From contig CP070725.1 of the NCBI GenBank assembly GCA_020350845.1, forward strand, positions 37,249-42,711: 5,463 nt of DNA. The letters run 5' to 3'. Shown here piece after piece: positions 1 to 5,309 of this stretch (positions are counted from its first letter, which is position 1; every line of letters begins with the position of its first letter). Below the pieces are notes generated by a model. It was given only the letters and a program-made list of their open reading frames with translations, searched no databases and had not been told where the DNA came from. Position numbers and translations under genes: made by a program. This DNA is from Candidatus Bipolaricaulota bacterium. Lineage in GTDB: Bacteria > Bipolaricaulota > Bipolaricaulia > UBA7950 > UBA9294.

Positions 1-236
1 AGAACCTGTCGCTGGAGGTTGGCGAGATCCACGGTGTCGTCGTCGACGAGCCCGATCCTCCCCACGCCGGCGGCCGCGAGGTAGAGGGCGATCGGAGATC
101 CCAATCCGCCCACGCCGACCACCAGCGCGCTCCCGTTCGCCAGTCGGCGCTGGCCGTCGATCCCCACACCCGCCAGTGTCAGGTGACGCTGGTAGCGGAC
201 GAGCTCCTCCGCAGTGAGCTCTTGCGCGCGACTCAC
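1..236 (-). CDS. ThiF/MoeB/HesA-family adenylyltransferase, N-terminal part (cut by window edge)
   Basis: The 78 complete codons visible encode the N-terminal part of an E1-like enzyme. In this family the enzyme uses ATP to adenylate the C-terminal glycine of a small ubiquitin-like sulfur carrier (MoaD or ThiS) in the cytoplasm, for molybdopterin or thiamine synthesis. Seen in the sequence: the RYQRH motif at residues 14-18, the nucleotide-binding loop GVGGLGSP at 41-48, the acidic strand end LVDDD at 63-67, and NLQRQ at 73-77, where the asparagine, arginine and glutamine normally contact ATP. The GTG start at 236 is chosen because GGAGGG lies 5 bases upstream (242-247). It follows the thioredoxin-like gene after 40 bp, bridged by a mini-ORF. 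The C-terminal part, with the zinc cysteines and any rhodanese domain, lies outside the window, so MoeB, ThiF and other sulfur-transfer E1 enzymes cannot be told apart. Confidence 0.9.
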   Translation of the reverse strand, partial: MSRAQELTAEELVRYQRHLTLAGVGIDGQRRLANGSALVVGVGGLGSPIALYLAAAGVGRIGLVDDDTVDLANLQRQV

Positions 237-280
237 GGAAGCCCTCCGTCCACACGCGGTGGGTCCATCGGGCTCATCAT
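233..280 (-). CDS. Possible 15-codon bridging mini-ORF
   Basis: This short frame fills the gap between the thioredoxin-like gene and the ThiF/MoeB-like gene. Its ATG overlaps the upstream stop codon (ATGA), and its TGA overlaps the downstream GTG start (GTGA). A GAGGGGGG run sits about 6 bases before the ATG and could serve as a ribosome binding site. The peptide would be MMSPMDPPRVDGGLP, rich in proline and with no recognisable domain. If translated, its likely role would be to couple translation of the two neighbours rather than to make a functional peptide. In a GC-rich gap a frame this short can also arise by chance. Confidence 0.25.
   Translation of the reverse strand: MMSPMDPPRVDGGLP
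242..247 (-). promoter_or_regulatory. Ribosome binding site of the ThiF/MoeB-like gene
   Basis: GGAGGG on the minus strand lies 5 bases before GTG at 236. It decides the start, since the frame stays open further upstream into the preceding gene. Confidence 0.7.
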
Positions 281-819
281 GCCGATCCCCCCTCACGGAG
301 CCTCTCGAGGAGCTCCGCGATGATCGTCCGCCCACGGTCCTTGGCATAGAAGGCTCGAATCTGCGCGAAGATCGTCGCGCGCGCGACGGTCCCTGCGGCG
401 AGCCCTGCCCAGTTCGCCTCGAGGATCGCCTGTGCCGGTCCCGGTCGCGGCCCCCAGCGGAAGCGCTCGCCGTCGTCCTCGCCGAGGGCAACGACGATCG
501 GAACCGCTCTTCCACCGCGGGTCAGAAAGCCGTCCATCAGCTCTTGATTCTCGTCACGCAGCACGATGCGCACGACGCTTCCCGGGATGCGCGCGAACAG
601 CTCGAGCACGACGGGAAGGATCGCGAGGGAGTCCCCGCACCAAGGCTCCGTGATCACGAGCGCGCGCTGTGCCGGAAGACCCCGGAGGAGGGCTTCGTCT
701 TGCGCGCTGAATTCGGCGCGGCGCCGATGAAGCCTATGAACATCGCGGTGCTCGGCGAGAAGCTCCTCGTAGCGCTCGGGAGACATCCCCGACGCGTAGG
801 CCTCAGCGAGCTCGGGCAT
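277..819 (-). CDS. Thioredoxin-fold protein (Thioredoxin_9-like) with single-cysteine WCGDS site
   Basis: The 180-residue protein has a thioredoxin-like fold of the type often annotated 'thioredoxin family protein' in Bacillus and other bacteria. Seen: a helical N-terminus with YEELL at 17-21, a strand leading to EPWCGDS at 58-64 (the redox-site position), the family-typical LRDEN at 87-91, GGRAVP at 102-107 ending in the usual cis-proline position, and RWGPRP at 121-126. Cys61 is the only cysteine, so a classical CxxC dithiol reaction is not possible; the resolving position is Ser64. There is no signal peptide, so it is probably cytoplasmic. The frame is open up to 942, but ATG at 819 is preferred: it has AAGGGAG about 8 bases upstream and overlaps the lipoprotein stop by only 17 bp, whereas longer versions would overlap the lipoprotein extensively. 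The substrate is unknown. The adjacent ThiF/MoeB-like gene suggests a thiol or sulfur-handling role, by inference only. Confidence 0.87.
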   Translation of the reverse strand: MPELAEAYASGMSPERYEELLAEHRDVHRLHRRRAEFSAQDEALLRGLPAQRALVITEPWCGDSLAILPVVLELFARIPGSVVRIVLRDENQELMDGFLTRGGRAVPIVVALGEDDGERFRWGPRPGPAQAILEANWAGLAAGTVARATIFAQIRAFYAKDRGRTIIAELLERLREGGSA

Positions 820-1267
820 CGCCTTCGCTCCCTTCGTTCCTCGCCGCGGCGTCGACAGGGATGTTGTCCGTCTCCAGCCGGAACGTCGCGGACAGCCCGT
901 GGACCTCGACAACGTACGTTCCGGCAGGGAGTCCGAGAACATCCAAGGGCACGACCTCCTCGTACGGCGTCAGGACCTGGGCGCAGAGCGCGTCCCGGTC
1001 GCGCTGCGCGGTGACCTCCACGACGAACCGATGTCTACTCCGCGTCGCCGCGACCTCTCGGACGGCCGTACAGGCGTCGGGCAAGCTCCCGCGAACGACG
1101 ACGTGAACCTGCACGGGAAACGACTCGAGGATGCGGATCTCGATACGGTCCACGGGAGCGACACTGAGGATGATAGTCCCGTCCACGGGCGCACGGCGCA
1201 CACAGCCGAGGATGAGAAGCGGGACGAGCACCGGTGCTACGATCCGCGCGCGATCCCGAAGCGTCAT
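803..1267 (-). CDS. Small predicted lipoprotein of unknown function
   Basis: This 154-residue protein begins with a lipoprotein signal peptide: a basic MTLRDRAR start, a hydrophobic stretch at about 9-20, and a lipobox ending LILGC with Cys22 as the lipidated residue. The mature part looks all-beta, with alternating hydrophobic strands such as RIEIRI (41-46), VQVHVVV (52-58) and TYVVEVHG (117-124). Cys66 and Cys95 flank a central strand pair and could form a disulfide. A similar pattern (ESFPVQV, then two cysteines, then VPLDVLGLPAGTY) recurs from memory in uncharacterised secreted proteins of anaerobic bacteria, but I cannot name a family. The ATG at 1267 is chosen over a GTG at 1426 because GGAGG (1272-1276) lies 4 bases upstream and the signal peptide starts exactly there. 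It overlaps the next gene by 17 bp, so the two are probably co-transcribed. It likely acts outside the cytoplasmic membrane. Confidence 0.82.
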   Translation of the reverse strand: MTLRDRARIVAPVLVPLLILGCVRRAPVDGTIILSVAPVDRIEIRILESFPVQVHVVVRGSLPDACTAVREVAATRSRHRFVVEVTAQRDRDALCAQVLTPYEEVVPLDVLGLPAGTYVVEVHGLSATFRLETDNIPVDAAARNEGSEGDARAR

Positions 1268-1271
1268 CGTG

Positions 1272-1276
1272 CCTCC
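1272..1276 (-). promoter_or_regulatory. Ribosome binding site of the lipoprotein gene
   Basis: GGAGG on the minus strand lies 4 bases before ATG at 1267. It fixes the start at the signal peptide rather than at upstream in-frame codons. Confidence 0.7.
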
Positions 1277-1323
1277 GTTCGGCGGGACCCACGAGGCTCC
1301 CCCGCGGCGCCCGCCGGTGCTCC

Positions 1324-1351
1324 ATTCTAGAGAAGCGCCGACAGGCCGCAA
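1324..1351 (-). promoter_or_regulatory. Putative sigma70-type promoter for the lipoprotein operon
   Basis: On the minus strand a -35-like TTGCGG (1346-1351) is followed after 16 bp by a -10-like TAGAAT (1324-1329). The -10 matches TATAAT in five of six positions; the -35 matches TTGACA only in the first three. Transcription would start near 1317 and give a leader of about 50 bases ahead of the lipoprotein ATG. AT-rich hexamers are uncommon in this GC-rich region, which supports the call, but it remains a pattern match. Confidence 0.4.
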
Positions 1352-1386
1352 CGCGAGGTCCGTTCGCGCGTGAGTGTTGGGCAGCT

Positions 1387-1400
1387 CCTCCGCGCGGAGG
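1387..1400. repeat. 14-bp perfect palindrome CCTCCGCGCGGAGG
   Basis: The sequence equals its own reverse complement over 14 bp. After one mismatch on each side the symmetry continues for 2 bp (GC on the left, GC on the right). It lies in the gap between the malic enzyme and the lipoprotein gene, about 35 bp upstream of the putative -35 box of the lipoprotein promoter. It could be an operator for a dimeric regulator. In GC-rich DNA such a palindrome can also be chance, and no family of regulator is suggested by the bases. Confidence 0.35.
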
Positions 1401-1430
1401 TGCCACAGCGAGGCGATTGCGCGCACCCCC

Positions 1431-1460
1431 TTGACACCCCGGGAGTGGATATCGTAGATA
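1431..1460 (+). promoter_or_regulatory. Promoter-like sequence on the plus strand, facing a terminator hairpin
   Basis: A perfect TTGACA (1431-1436) is followed after 18 bp by TAGATA (1455-1460), in a locally AT-rich stretch containing two GATAT direct repeats (1449-1453 and 1458-1462 region). The -10 match is weak. It points to the right, opposite to every gene in the window. A transcript from it would begin near 1467 and run straight into the hairpin at 1469-1483. Confidence 0.25.
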
Positions 1461-1461
1461 T

Positions 1462-1493
1462 AGAGTGTGCCCGCTTTGCGGGCGTTTCTCTTT
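1462..1493. terminator. Intrinsic-terminator-like hairpin downstream of the malic enzyme gene
   Basis: The stem is GCCCGC (1469-1474) with GCGGGC (1478-1483) and a TTT loop. A lower stem AGAG/CTCT (1462-1465 with 1488-1491) can extend it across an internal loop. On the plus strand the stem is followed by GTTTCTCTTT, a good T-rich tail; on the minus strand the tail is ACACTCTATATCT, which is poorer. Its place 58 bases after the malic enzyme stop suggests it ends the minus-strand operon, perhaps acting in both directions. The better geometry is for plus-strand transcription, for which no gene is visible. Confidence 0.55.
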
Positions 1494-1540
1494 GCCTCCG
1501 CGCGTCCGGCGAGGTCGCCTTCCCGAGGCGGATCTTCCCC

Positions 1541-2911
1541 CTACGAGACGTCGACCTCAGGAGCAGGCGCGATCTGTCCGTGCTCCATGAGAATCCTCGT
1601 CTCCGCCTGCGCGTGGCGGATCTTCGACTCGGCTTCCGCACGCAGCGCATCGGGTTCGAGCGGCCGCCGCGCGAGTCCCTGCTCGATCGCCTTCGTTCCG
1701 ACGGCGACCGCCTCGTTGATGAACACCTCCGTCTCCATCATGGTCGGCACGATGTACTCCTCGTGTAGCCCCTTTGCCTCCGCCGTCGCCGCGATCGCCT
1801 CCGCCGCCGCGATCGCCATCTCGTCGGTGATCGTAGTCGCGAAGACATCGAGCGTGCCGCGGAAGATCCCGGGGAAGCCGATGGAGTTGTTGATCTGATT
1901 GGGGAAGTCCGAGCGCCCGGTGCCGACGACGCGGACCCCGGCCTCCTTCGCCTCCCACGGCCACAACTCGGGGACAGGATTCGCCATCAAGAACGCGACG
2001 GCGTCCCCGTTCATCGTCGCCAGCCATTCCTTCCGGATGGTGTCCGGACCGGGCTTCGATGCTGCCACGAGCACGTCCGTTCCCTCGATCGCTGTCGCCA
2101 GGTCGCCCGTGCGCCGCTCGCCGTTGGTCTCGTGGGCGTACTTCCACTTGTAGGGGTTCTCGTCCTTCGCCTCCTCGAGATCCTCGCGATCTGGATGGAG
2201 GATGCCCCGGCTGTCCACGAGGATGATGTTCTCCGCCGGGATCCCGGCGGCGATGAGCACGCGCACGAAAGCGATGTTCGCCGCCCCGGCCCCGACCACG
2301 CAGAAGCTGACCGCGTCGAGCGCCTTGCCTACGACCTTCACTGCATTGATCACGCCTGCGAGGGTGATCGCCGCGGTCCCCTGCTGGTCGTCGTGCCACA
2401 CCGGGATGTCCAGCTCCTCGCGCAGACGGTCGAGGATCGTGAAGCACTTCGGATTGGCGAAGTCCTCGAGGTTGATCCCGCCGAAGCCGGGCGCGATCCA
2501 CTTCACTGCTTGGATGATCTCCTCGGTGTCCTGGGTGTCGAGCACGATCGGGAACGCACCGACTCCTCCGAGGTACTTGAAGAGCAGTGCCTTCCCCTCC
2601 ATGACCGGGAGCCCGGCCACCGCGCCGATGTTCCCCAAGCCGAGCACGCGGGAGCCGTCTGACACCACCGCGATCGAGTTCGCCTTGTTCGTGTAGTCGA
2701 AGGCCTTTGCCGGATCCGTGTGAATCTCGCGGCACGGAGCCGCCACGCCGGGGGTGTACCAGATTCCGAAGTCGTCGAAGCTGCGAACGGCGCACTTGAG
2801 CGTCGTCTCCACCTTGCCCCGGTAGAAGGCGTGCATCTTCGGGGACTTCTTCCCCGGGATCTTCGCGCGCTCGATGCGCTCTTCGGCCGTCAGCTTCTCG
2901 TTCTCCACCAC
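1541..2911 (-). CDS. Malic enzyme (oxaloacetate-decarboxylating malate dehydrogenase)
   Basis: The enzyme oxidatively decarboxylates malate to pyruvate and CO2 with reduction of NAD(P)+ in the cytoplasm; the reverse direction is possible at high CO2. The 456 residues fit the short prokaryotic malic enzyme without a phosphotransacetylase domain. Seen: YTPGVA at 52-57 with the likely catalytic Tyr52, GKALLFK at 106-112 with the catalytic lysine region, the divalent-metal residues in NLEDFANP (147-154) and HDDQQGTA (173-180), the dinucleotide loop GAGAAN (207-212), SKPGP (285-289), NPVPE (311-315), and the TGRSDFPNQINNS signature (331-343). The GTG start at 2911 is backed by GAGGAGG 8 bases upstream (2920-2926); a second GTG at 2908 is an alternative. 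It is the last gene of the operon, 30 bp after fumB, so fumarase product can pass directly to it. The acidic end of the second beta strand (VDSRG, 232-236) does not settle NAD versus NADP preference. Confidence 0.96.
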   Translation of the reverse strand: MVENEKLTAEERIERAKIPGKKSPKMHAFYRGKVETTLKCAVRSFDDFGIWYTPGVAAPCREIHTDPAKAFDYTNKANSIAVVSDGSRVLGLGNIGAVAGLPVMEGKALLFKYLGGVGAFPIVLDTQDTEEIIQAVKWIAPGFGGINLEDFANPKCFTILDRLREELDIPVWHDDQQGTAAITLAGVINAVKVVGKALDAVSFCVVGAGAANIAFVRVLIAAGIPAENIILVDSRGILHPDREDLEEAKDENPYKWKYAHETNGERRTGDLATAIEGTDVLVAASKPGPDTIRKEWLATMNGDAVAFLMANPVPELWPWEAKEAGVRVVGTGRSDFPNQINNSIGFPGIFRGTLDVFATTITDEMAIAAAEAIAATAEAKGLHEEYIVPTMMETEVFINEAVAVGTKAIEQGLARRPLEPDALRAEAESKIRHAQAETRILMEHGQIAPAPEVDVS

Positions 2912-2941
2912 GCTCCAGTCCTCCTCGCGTCCCGCGCCGTT

Positions 2942-3553
2942 CTATCCTCCGTGCGCCTCGTCGATCCGTGCGAAGATCGCGTCGCGGTTCCGCGCGATCG
3001 TCGGCTCGAGCTCACGGTAGAGGTTTCCCCCCGCGCTGTCCATCGTAACCAAGAGGGGCCCGAAGCGTTCGACGGCGAAGATCCACGCCGCCTCGGGCAT
3101 CCCCAGCTCTTCCAGCCAGTGGACATCGCTCACAGCGACGATCCGCTTCGCGGCGAGCGCTCCCGCGCCGCCGGTGTAGTGCACGTAGACCGCACCTGTC
3201 TCCTCCAGCGCGGCCTGCGTGCGCTCCCCCATGCCCCCCTTGCCGATGACGATGCGTGTGCCGAAGGCGCGCAGGAAGTCGTCCTCGAACAGCTCCATGC
3301 GCACACTCGTGGTCGGCCCGGCGGCGACAACTTCCCAGCCCTCTTCCGCACGACGCACGACGGGGCCGCAGTGGAACAGCGCCATCTCGTCGGGACGGAA
3401 CGGGATCGCCTCGCCCAGACGGTGCGCCTCGAGCATCCGGTGGTGCGCCTCGTCCCGTGCGGTGAACAGCGTTCCCGTGAGGTAGAGGATGTCCTCGACA
3501 CGAAGTGCGCGCGCCTCCTCCTCGCTGATCGGAAGTCGAATCTCACGTTCCAC
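2942..3553 (-). CDS. fumB: Fumarate hydratase class I, beta subunit (C-terminal domain)
   Basis: This 203-residue subunit pairs with the alpha subunit encoded just upstream to form the two-subunit, iron-sulfur class I fumarase, which interconverts fumarate and L-malate. It corresponds to the C-terminal half of single-chain FumA-type enzymes. Seen: TGTLFTARDEAHHRM (26-40) with the RDxAH substrate-binding signature, HCGPV (61-65), AGPTTSVRM (78-86), IGKGGM (103-108), GGAGALAA (128-135), and the closing ELGMPEAAW and FGPL segments. The GTG at 3553 is chosen because it sits one base after the alpha-subunit stop (TGACGTG) and GGAGG lies 9 bases upstream (3563-3567). An open frame extends upstream to 3706 but would overlap the alpha subunit and encodes no family sequence. 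The same fold occurs in L(+)-tartrate dehydratase beta subunits, so the substrate is assigned partly from the malic enzyme next door. The name denotes the beta subunit, not E. coli FumB. Confidence 0.94.
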   Translation of the reverse strand: MEREIRLPISEEEARALRVEDILYLTGTLFTARDEAHHRMLEAHRLGEAIPFRPDEMALFHCGPVVRRAEEGWEVVAAGPTTSVRMELFEDDFLRAFGTRIVIGKGGMGERTQAALEETGAVYVHYTGGAGALAAKRIVAVSDVHWLEELGMPEAAWIFAVERFGPLLVTMDSAGGNLYRELEPTIARNRDAIFARIDEAHGG

Positions 3554-3554
3554 G

Positions 3555-4421
3555 TCAGACCACCTCCAGCGTTCCGTCGGCCGCGATGAGCACCGCGGCG
3601 CGACGATCGGCCCAGCACTGGACGAGAATACCCAGGGGCAACGACGCCGGGTGGCGATGCGCGATCTCCACGTGCACCGCGAGGCACGACGTATCGCCGC
3701 CGACACCCATCGCTCCCACCCCGGTCTCGTTCACGAGCTCGAGGAGCTCCTCCTCGAGGGCGGCAACCCTGTCGTCGGGATGGGCCGATCCGACGGGGCG
3801 CAGCAGTGCGTGCTTGCCGAGCTTCATCGCCGCGTCCGCTCCTCCCCCGATACCGATGCCAAGGACGGTCGGTGGGCACGGCTTGCCGCCGCAGGCGATC
3901 ACGTGATCGACGATCGCCTTCTTGATCCCCGCGATCCCGACCCCCGGAGGGAGCATCTTGAGCGCACTCATGTTCTCGCTTCCCCCACCCTTGGGAAGGA
4001 TCGTGATCCGCAGGTCCTCGCCGTCGACGAGGTCCCAATGGATGACCGGCATCCCGACTCCGCTGTTGTCGCCCGGATTCGCCCCCGTGAGGGGATGGAC
4101 GGTGTTCGGACGGAGTGGGGTCTCCTCCGTGGCTCTCACGACCGCTTCGCCGATCCAGCCTCGAAGATCCGCGAGGAACGGACTCCCCACACCGGCTTCA
4201 ACGAAGAAGGTCTGGATGCCCGTATCCTGGCAGAGCGGGACGCCTTCATCGCTCGCGATCCGCACGTTCTCCAGAATGGCATCGAGCTGTGCCGCCGCAC
4301 GGGCCGATCTCTCGGCCGCACGTGCCGACTCGAGGGCACGCACGACATCCTCCGGAAGCCGCGTCGCCGCACGTCCGATCGCCTCGGCGAGGCGTTCCAC
4401 CAGCACTCCCGTGTTCGCCAC
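3555..4421 (-). CDS. fumA: Fumarate hydratase class I, alpha subunit (4Fe-4S)
   Basis: This 288-residue subunit carries the [4Fe-4S] cluster of the two-subunit fumarase. By alignment from memory with E. coli FumA, the three cluster cysteines are Cys64 in PLCQDTG (62-68), Cys182 in GKPCPP (179-184) and Cys269 in VQCWADRR (267-274). Other family signatures are RPNTVHPLTGANPGDNSG (104-121), KGGGSENMS (144-152), GIGIGGGAD (188-196) and GAMGVGGDTS (236-245). The start is GTG at 4421, with AGGAGG exactly 5 bases upstream (4427-4432), overlapping the korB stop codon. It is 9 bp from korB and 1 bp from the beta subunit, so the three are almost certainly one transcript. Clusters of this type are damaged by oxygen, which fits an anaerobic host. 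Tartrate dehydratase is the main alternative; neighbouring malic enzyme and korAB favour fumarase. The name denotes the alpha subunit, not E. coli FumA. Confidence 0.95.
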   Translation of the reverse strand: MANTGVLVERLAEAIGRAATRLPEDVVRALESARAAERSARAAAQLDAILENVRIASDEGVPLCQDTGIQTFFVEAGVGSPFLADLRGWIGEAVVRATEETPLRPNTVHPLTGANPGDNSGVGMPVIHWDLVDGEDLRITILPKGGGSENMSALKMLPPGVGIAGIKKAIVDHVIACGGKPCPPTVLGIGIGGGADAAMKLGKHALLRPVGSAHPDDRVAALEEELLELVNETGVGAMGVGGDTSCLAVHVEIAHRHPASLPLGILVQCWADRRAAVLIAADGTLEVV

Positions 4422-4426
4422 CGTCG

Positions 4427-4432
4427 CCTCCT
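4427..4432 (-). promoter_or_regulatory. Ribosome binding site of fumA inside the korB stop
   Basis: AGGAGG shares bases with the TAG stop of korB (TAGGAGG) and lies 5 bases before the fumA GTG. This arrangement supports translational coupling of the two genes and fixes the GTG at 4421 as the start. Confidence 0.75.
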
Positions 4433-5309
4433 ACTTCGCCTTCTCGAACTGGTTGCGGCTCACGATCTGCTCGTCGTACATGTCGAGGAAGGTCGGGCGC
4501 ACGCGATCGATGAACGTCCCGACGACGACGTCCCTGCCGGGAAGGAGGTCCGCGTCTTTCGGGTCTGCGCCGTGTCGGATGACGCTTCGCTCCTCGTAGG
4601 TTCGCAGCTCGTCTAGCCCCTCACCGATCCGGTTCCTCCGGCCGTAGTTCGTGGGACAGGGCGCGATCACCTCCACGAACGTGAAGCCCGGCTTCATGAT
4701 CGCTTCGACTATGGCCTCCTTGAGCCGACGTGCGTGGAGGCTTGTCCATCGGGCGACATAGACTGCGCCGCTCGAGGCGGCGAGGTAGGGGAGGTTGAAC
4801 GGATTCTCGTAGTTGCCGTATGGAGCCGTGGTCCCGCGGCAGCCGACGGGGGTCGTCGGGCCGAACTGGCCGCCCGTCATTCCGTAGTTGAAGTTGTTGA
4901 CACAGAGCACGGTCAGGTCGACGTTTCTCCGGGCGGCGTGGATGAAGTGATTTCCGCCGATGGCGAAGAGGTCGCCGTCGCCGCTGAACACCACGACCTT
5001 CTTCTCGGGATGAACGACGGTCAGCCCGGTGGCAAACGGGATCGCGCGCCCGTGCGTCGTGTGGTACGAGTCGAGGTTGAGGTAGCCGGCCGCTCGACCT
5101 GTGCACCCGATGCCCGAGACGACGGCGATGTCGTGCTCCGTGAGCTCGAGCTCGTCGAGGGCATAGGTGAAGCACGACAGCGCCGTCCCCAGACCGCAGC
5201 CCGCGCACCAGATGTGGGGCAGGCGGTCGGACCGCAGGAAACGGCTCATCGGATGCGTTCGATGCTCGACGACTTCCGGGACGACCTCATGCGTTGTCCT
5301 ACGCTGCAC
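4431..5309 (-). CDS. korB: 2-oxoacid:ferredoxin oxidoreductase beta subunit, probably 2-oxoglutarate
   Basis: This 292-residue subunit binds thiamine diphosphate and a [4Fe-4S] cluster, and with the alpha subunit converts a 2-oxoacid plus CoA to an acyl-CoA, CO2 and reduced ferredoxin. Seen: cluster cysteines in WCAGCG (Cys35, Cys38), GIGC (Cys69) and APCPTNYG (Cys218), the thiamine diphosphate motif from GDGD (110-113) to VNN (137-139), and YGMTGGQ (142-148). The usual CPGC appears here as CAGC. The GTG at 5309 is chosen: GGAGGAGGT lies 8 bases upstream and it overlaps the korA stop by 11 bp. An ATG at 5249 (residue 21) is the alternative but has no clear ribosome binding site; an ATG at 5336 would add sequence foreign to the family. 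The substrate is inferred as 2-oxoglutarate from the TCA-type neighbours; other 2-oxoacids cannot be excluded. No gamma or ferredoxin-type delta subunit follows. Confidence 0.92.
   Translation of the reverse strand: MQRRTTHEVVPEVVEHRTHPMSRFLRSDRLPHIWCAGCGLGTALSCFTYALDELELTEHDIAVVSGIGCTGRAAGYLNLDSYHTTHGRAIPFATGLTVVHPEKKVVVFSGDGDLFAIGGNHFIHAARRNVDLTVLCVNNFNYGMTGGQFGPTTPVGCRGTTAPYGNYENPFNLPYLAASSGAVYVARWTSLHARRLKEAIVEAIMKPGFTFVEVIAPCPTNYGRRNRIGEGLDELRTYEERSVIRHGADPKDADLLPGRDVVVGTFIDRVRPTFLDMYDEQIVSRNQFEKAK

Noticed and set aside
820..942. 41-residue N-terminal extension of the thioredoxin-like protein
   Set aside because: The added sequence is basic and low-complexity, is read from the lipoprotein gene in another frame, and the ATG at 819 has its own ribosome binding site.
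214..1014. 266-codon open frame on the plus strand
   Set aside because: It is antisense to the thioredoxin-like gene and its neighbours, and the translation is low-complexity arginine- and proline-rich.
1789..1835. Imperfect tandem repeat of CCTCCGCCG-type units inside the malic enzyme gene
   Set aside because: It encodes an alanine-rich helix that is normal at this position of malic enzymes, so it is explained by protein sequence and GC bias.
1557..2795. 412-codon minus-strand frame inside the malic enzyme gene
   Set aside because: It is a shifted frame of the malic enzyme, extremely rich in arginine and glycine; the correct frame carries all catalytic motifs.
2720..3589. 289-codon open frame on the plus strand
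   Set aside because: It is antisense to fumB and the start of the malic enzyme gene, and its translation shows no family signature.
3554..3706. Upstream extension of fumB
   Set aside because: It would overlap the fumA coding region by about 150 bp and its translation has no family similarity; the GTG at 3553 has a ribosome binding site.
3489..4616. 375-codon open frame on the plus strand
   Set aside because: It lies antisense across fumA and parts of its neighbours, is rich in arginine, aspartate and histidine with no recognisable motif, and reflects the codon pattern of the fumarase gene on the other strand.
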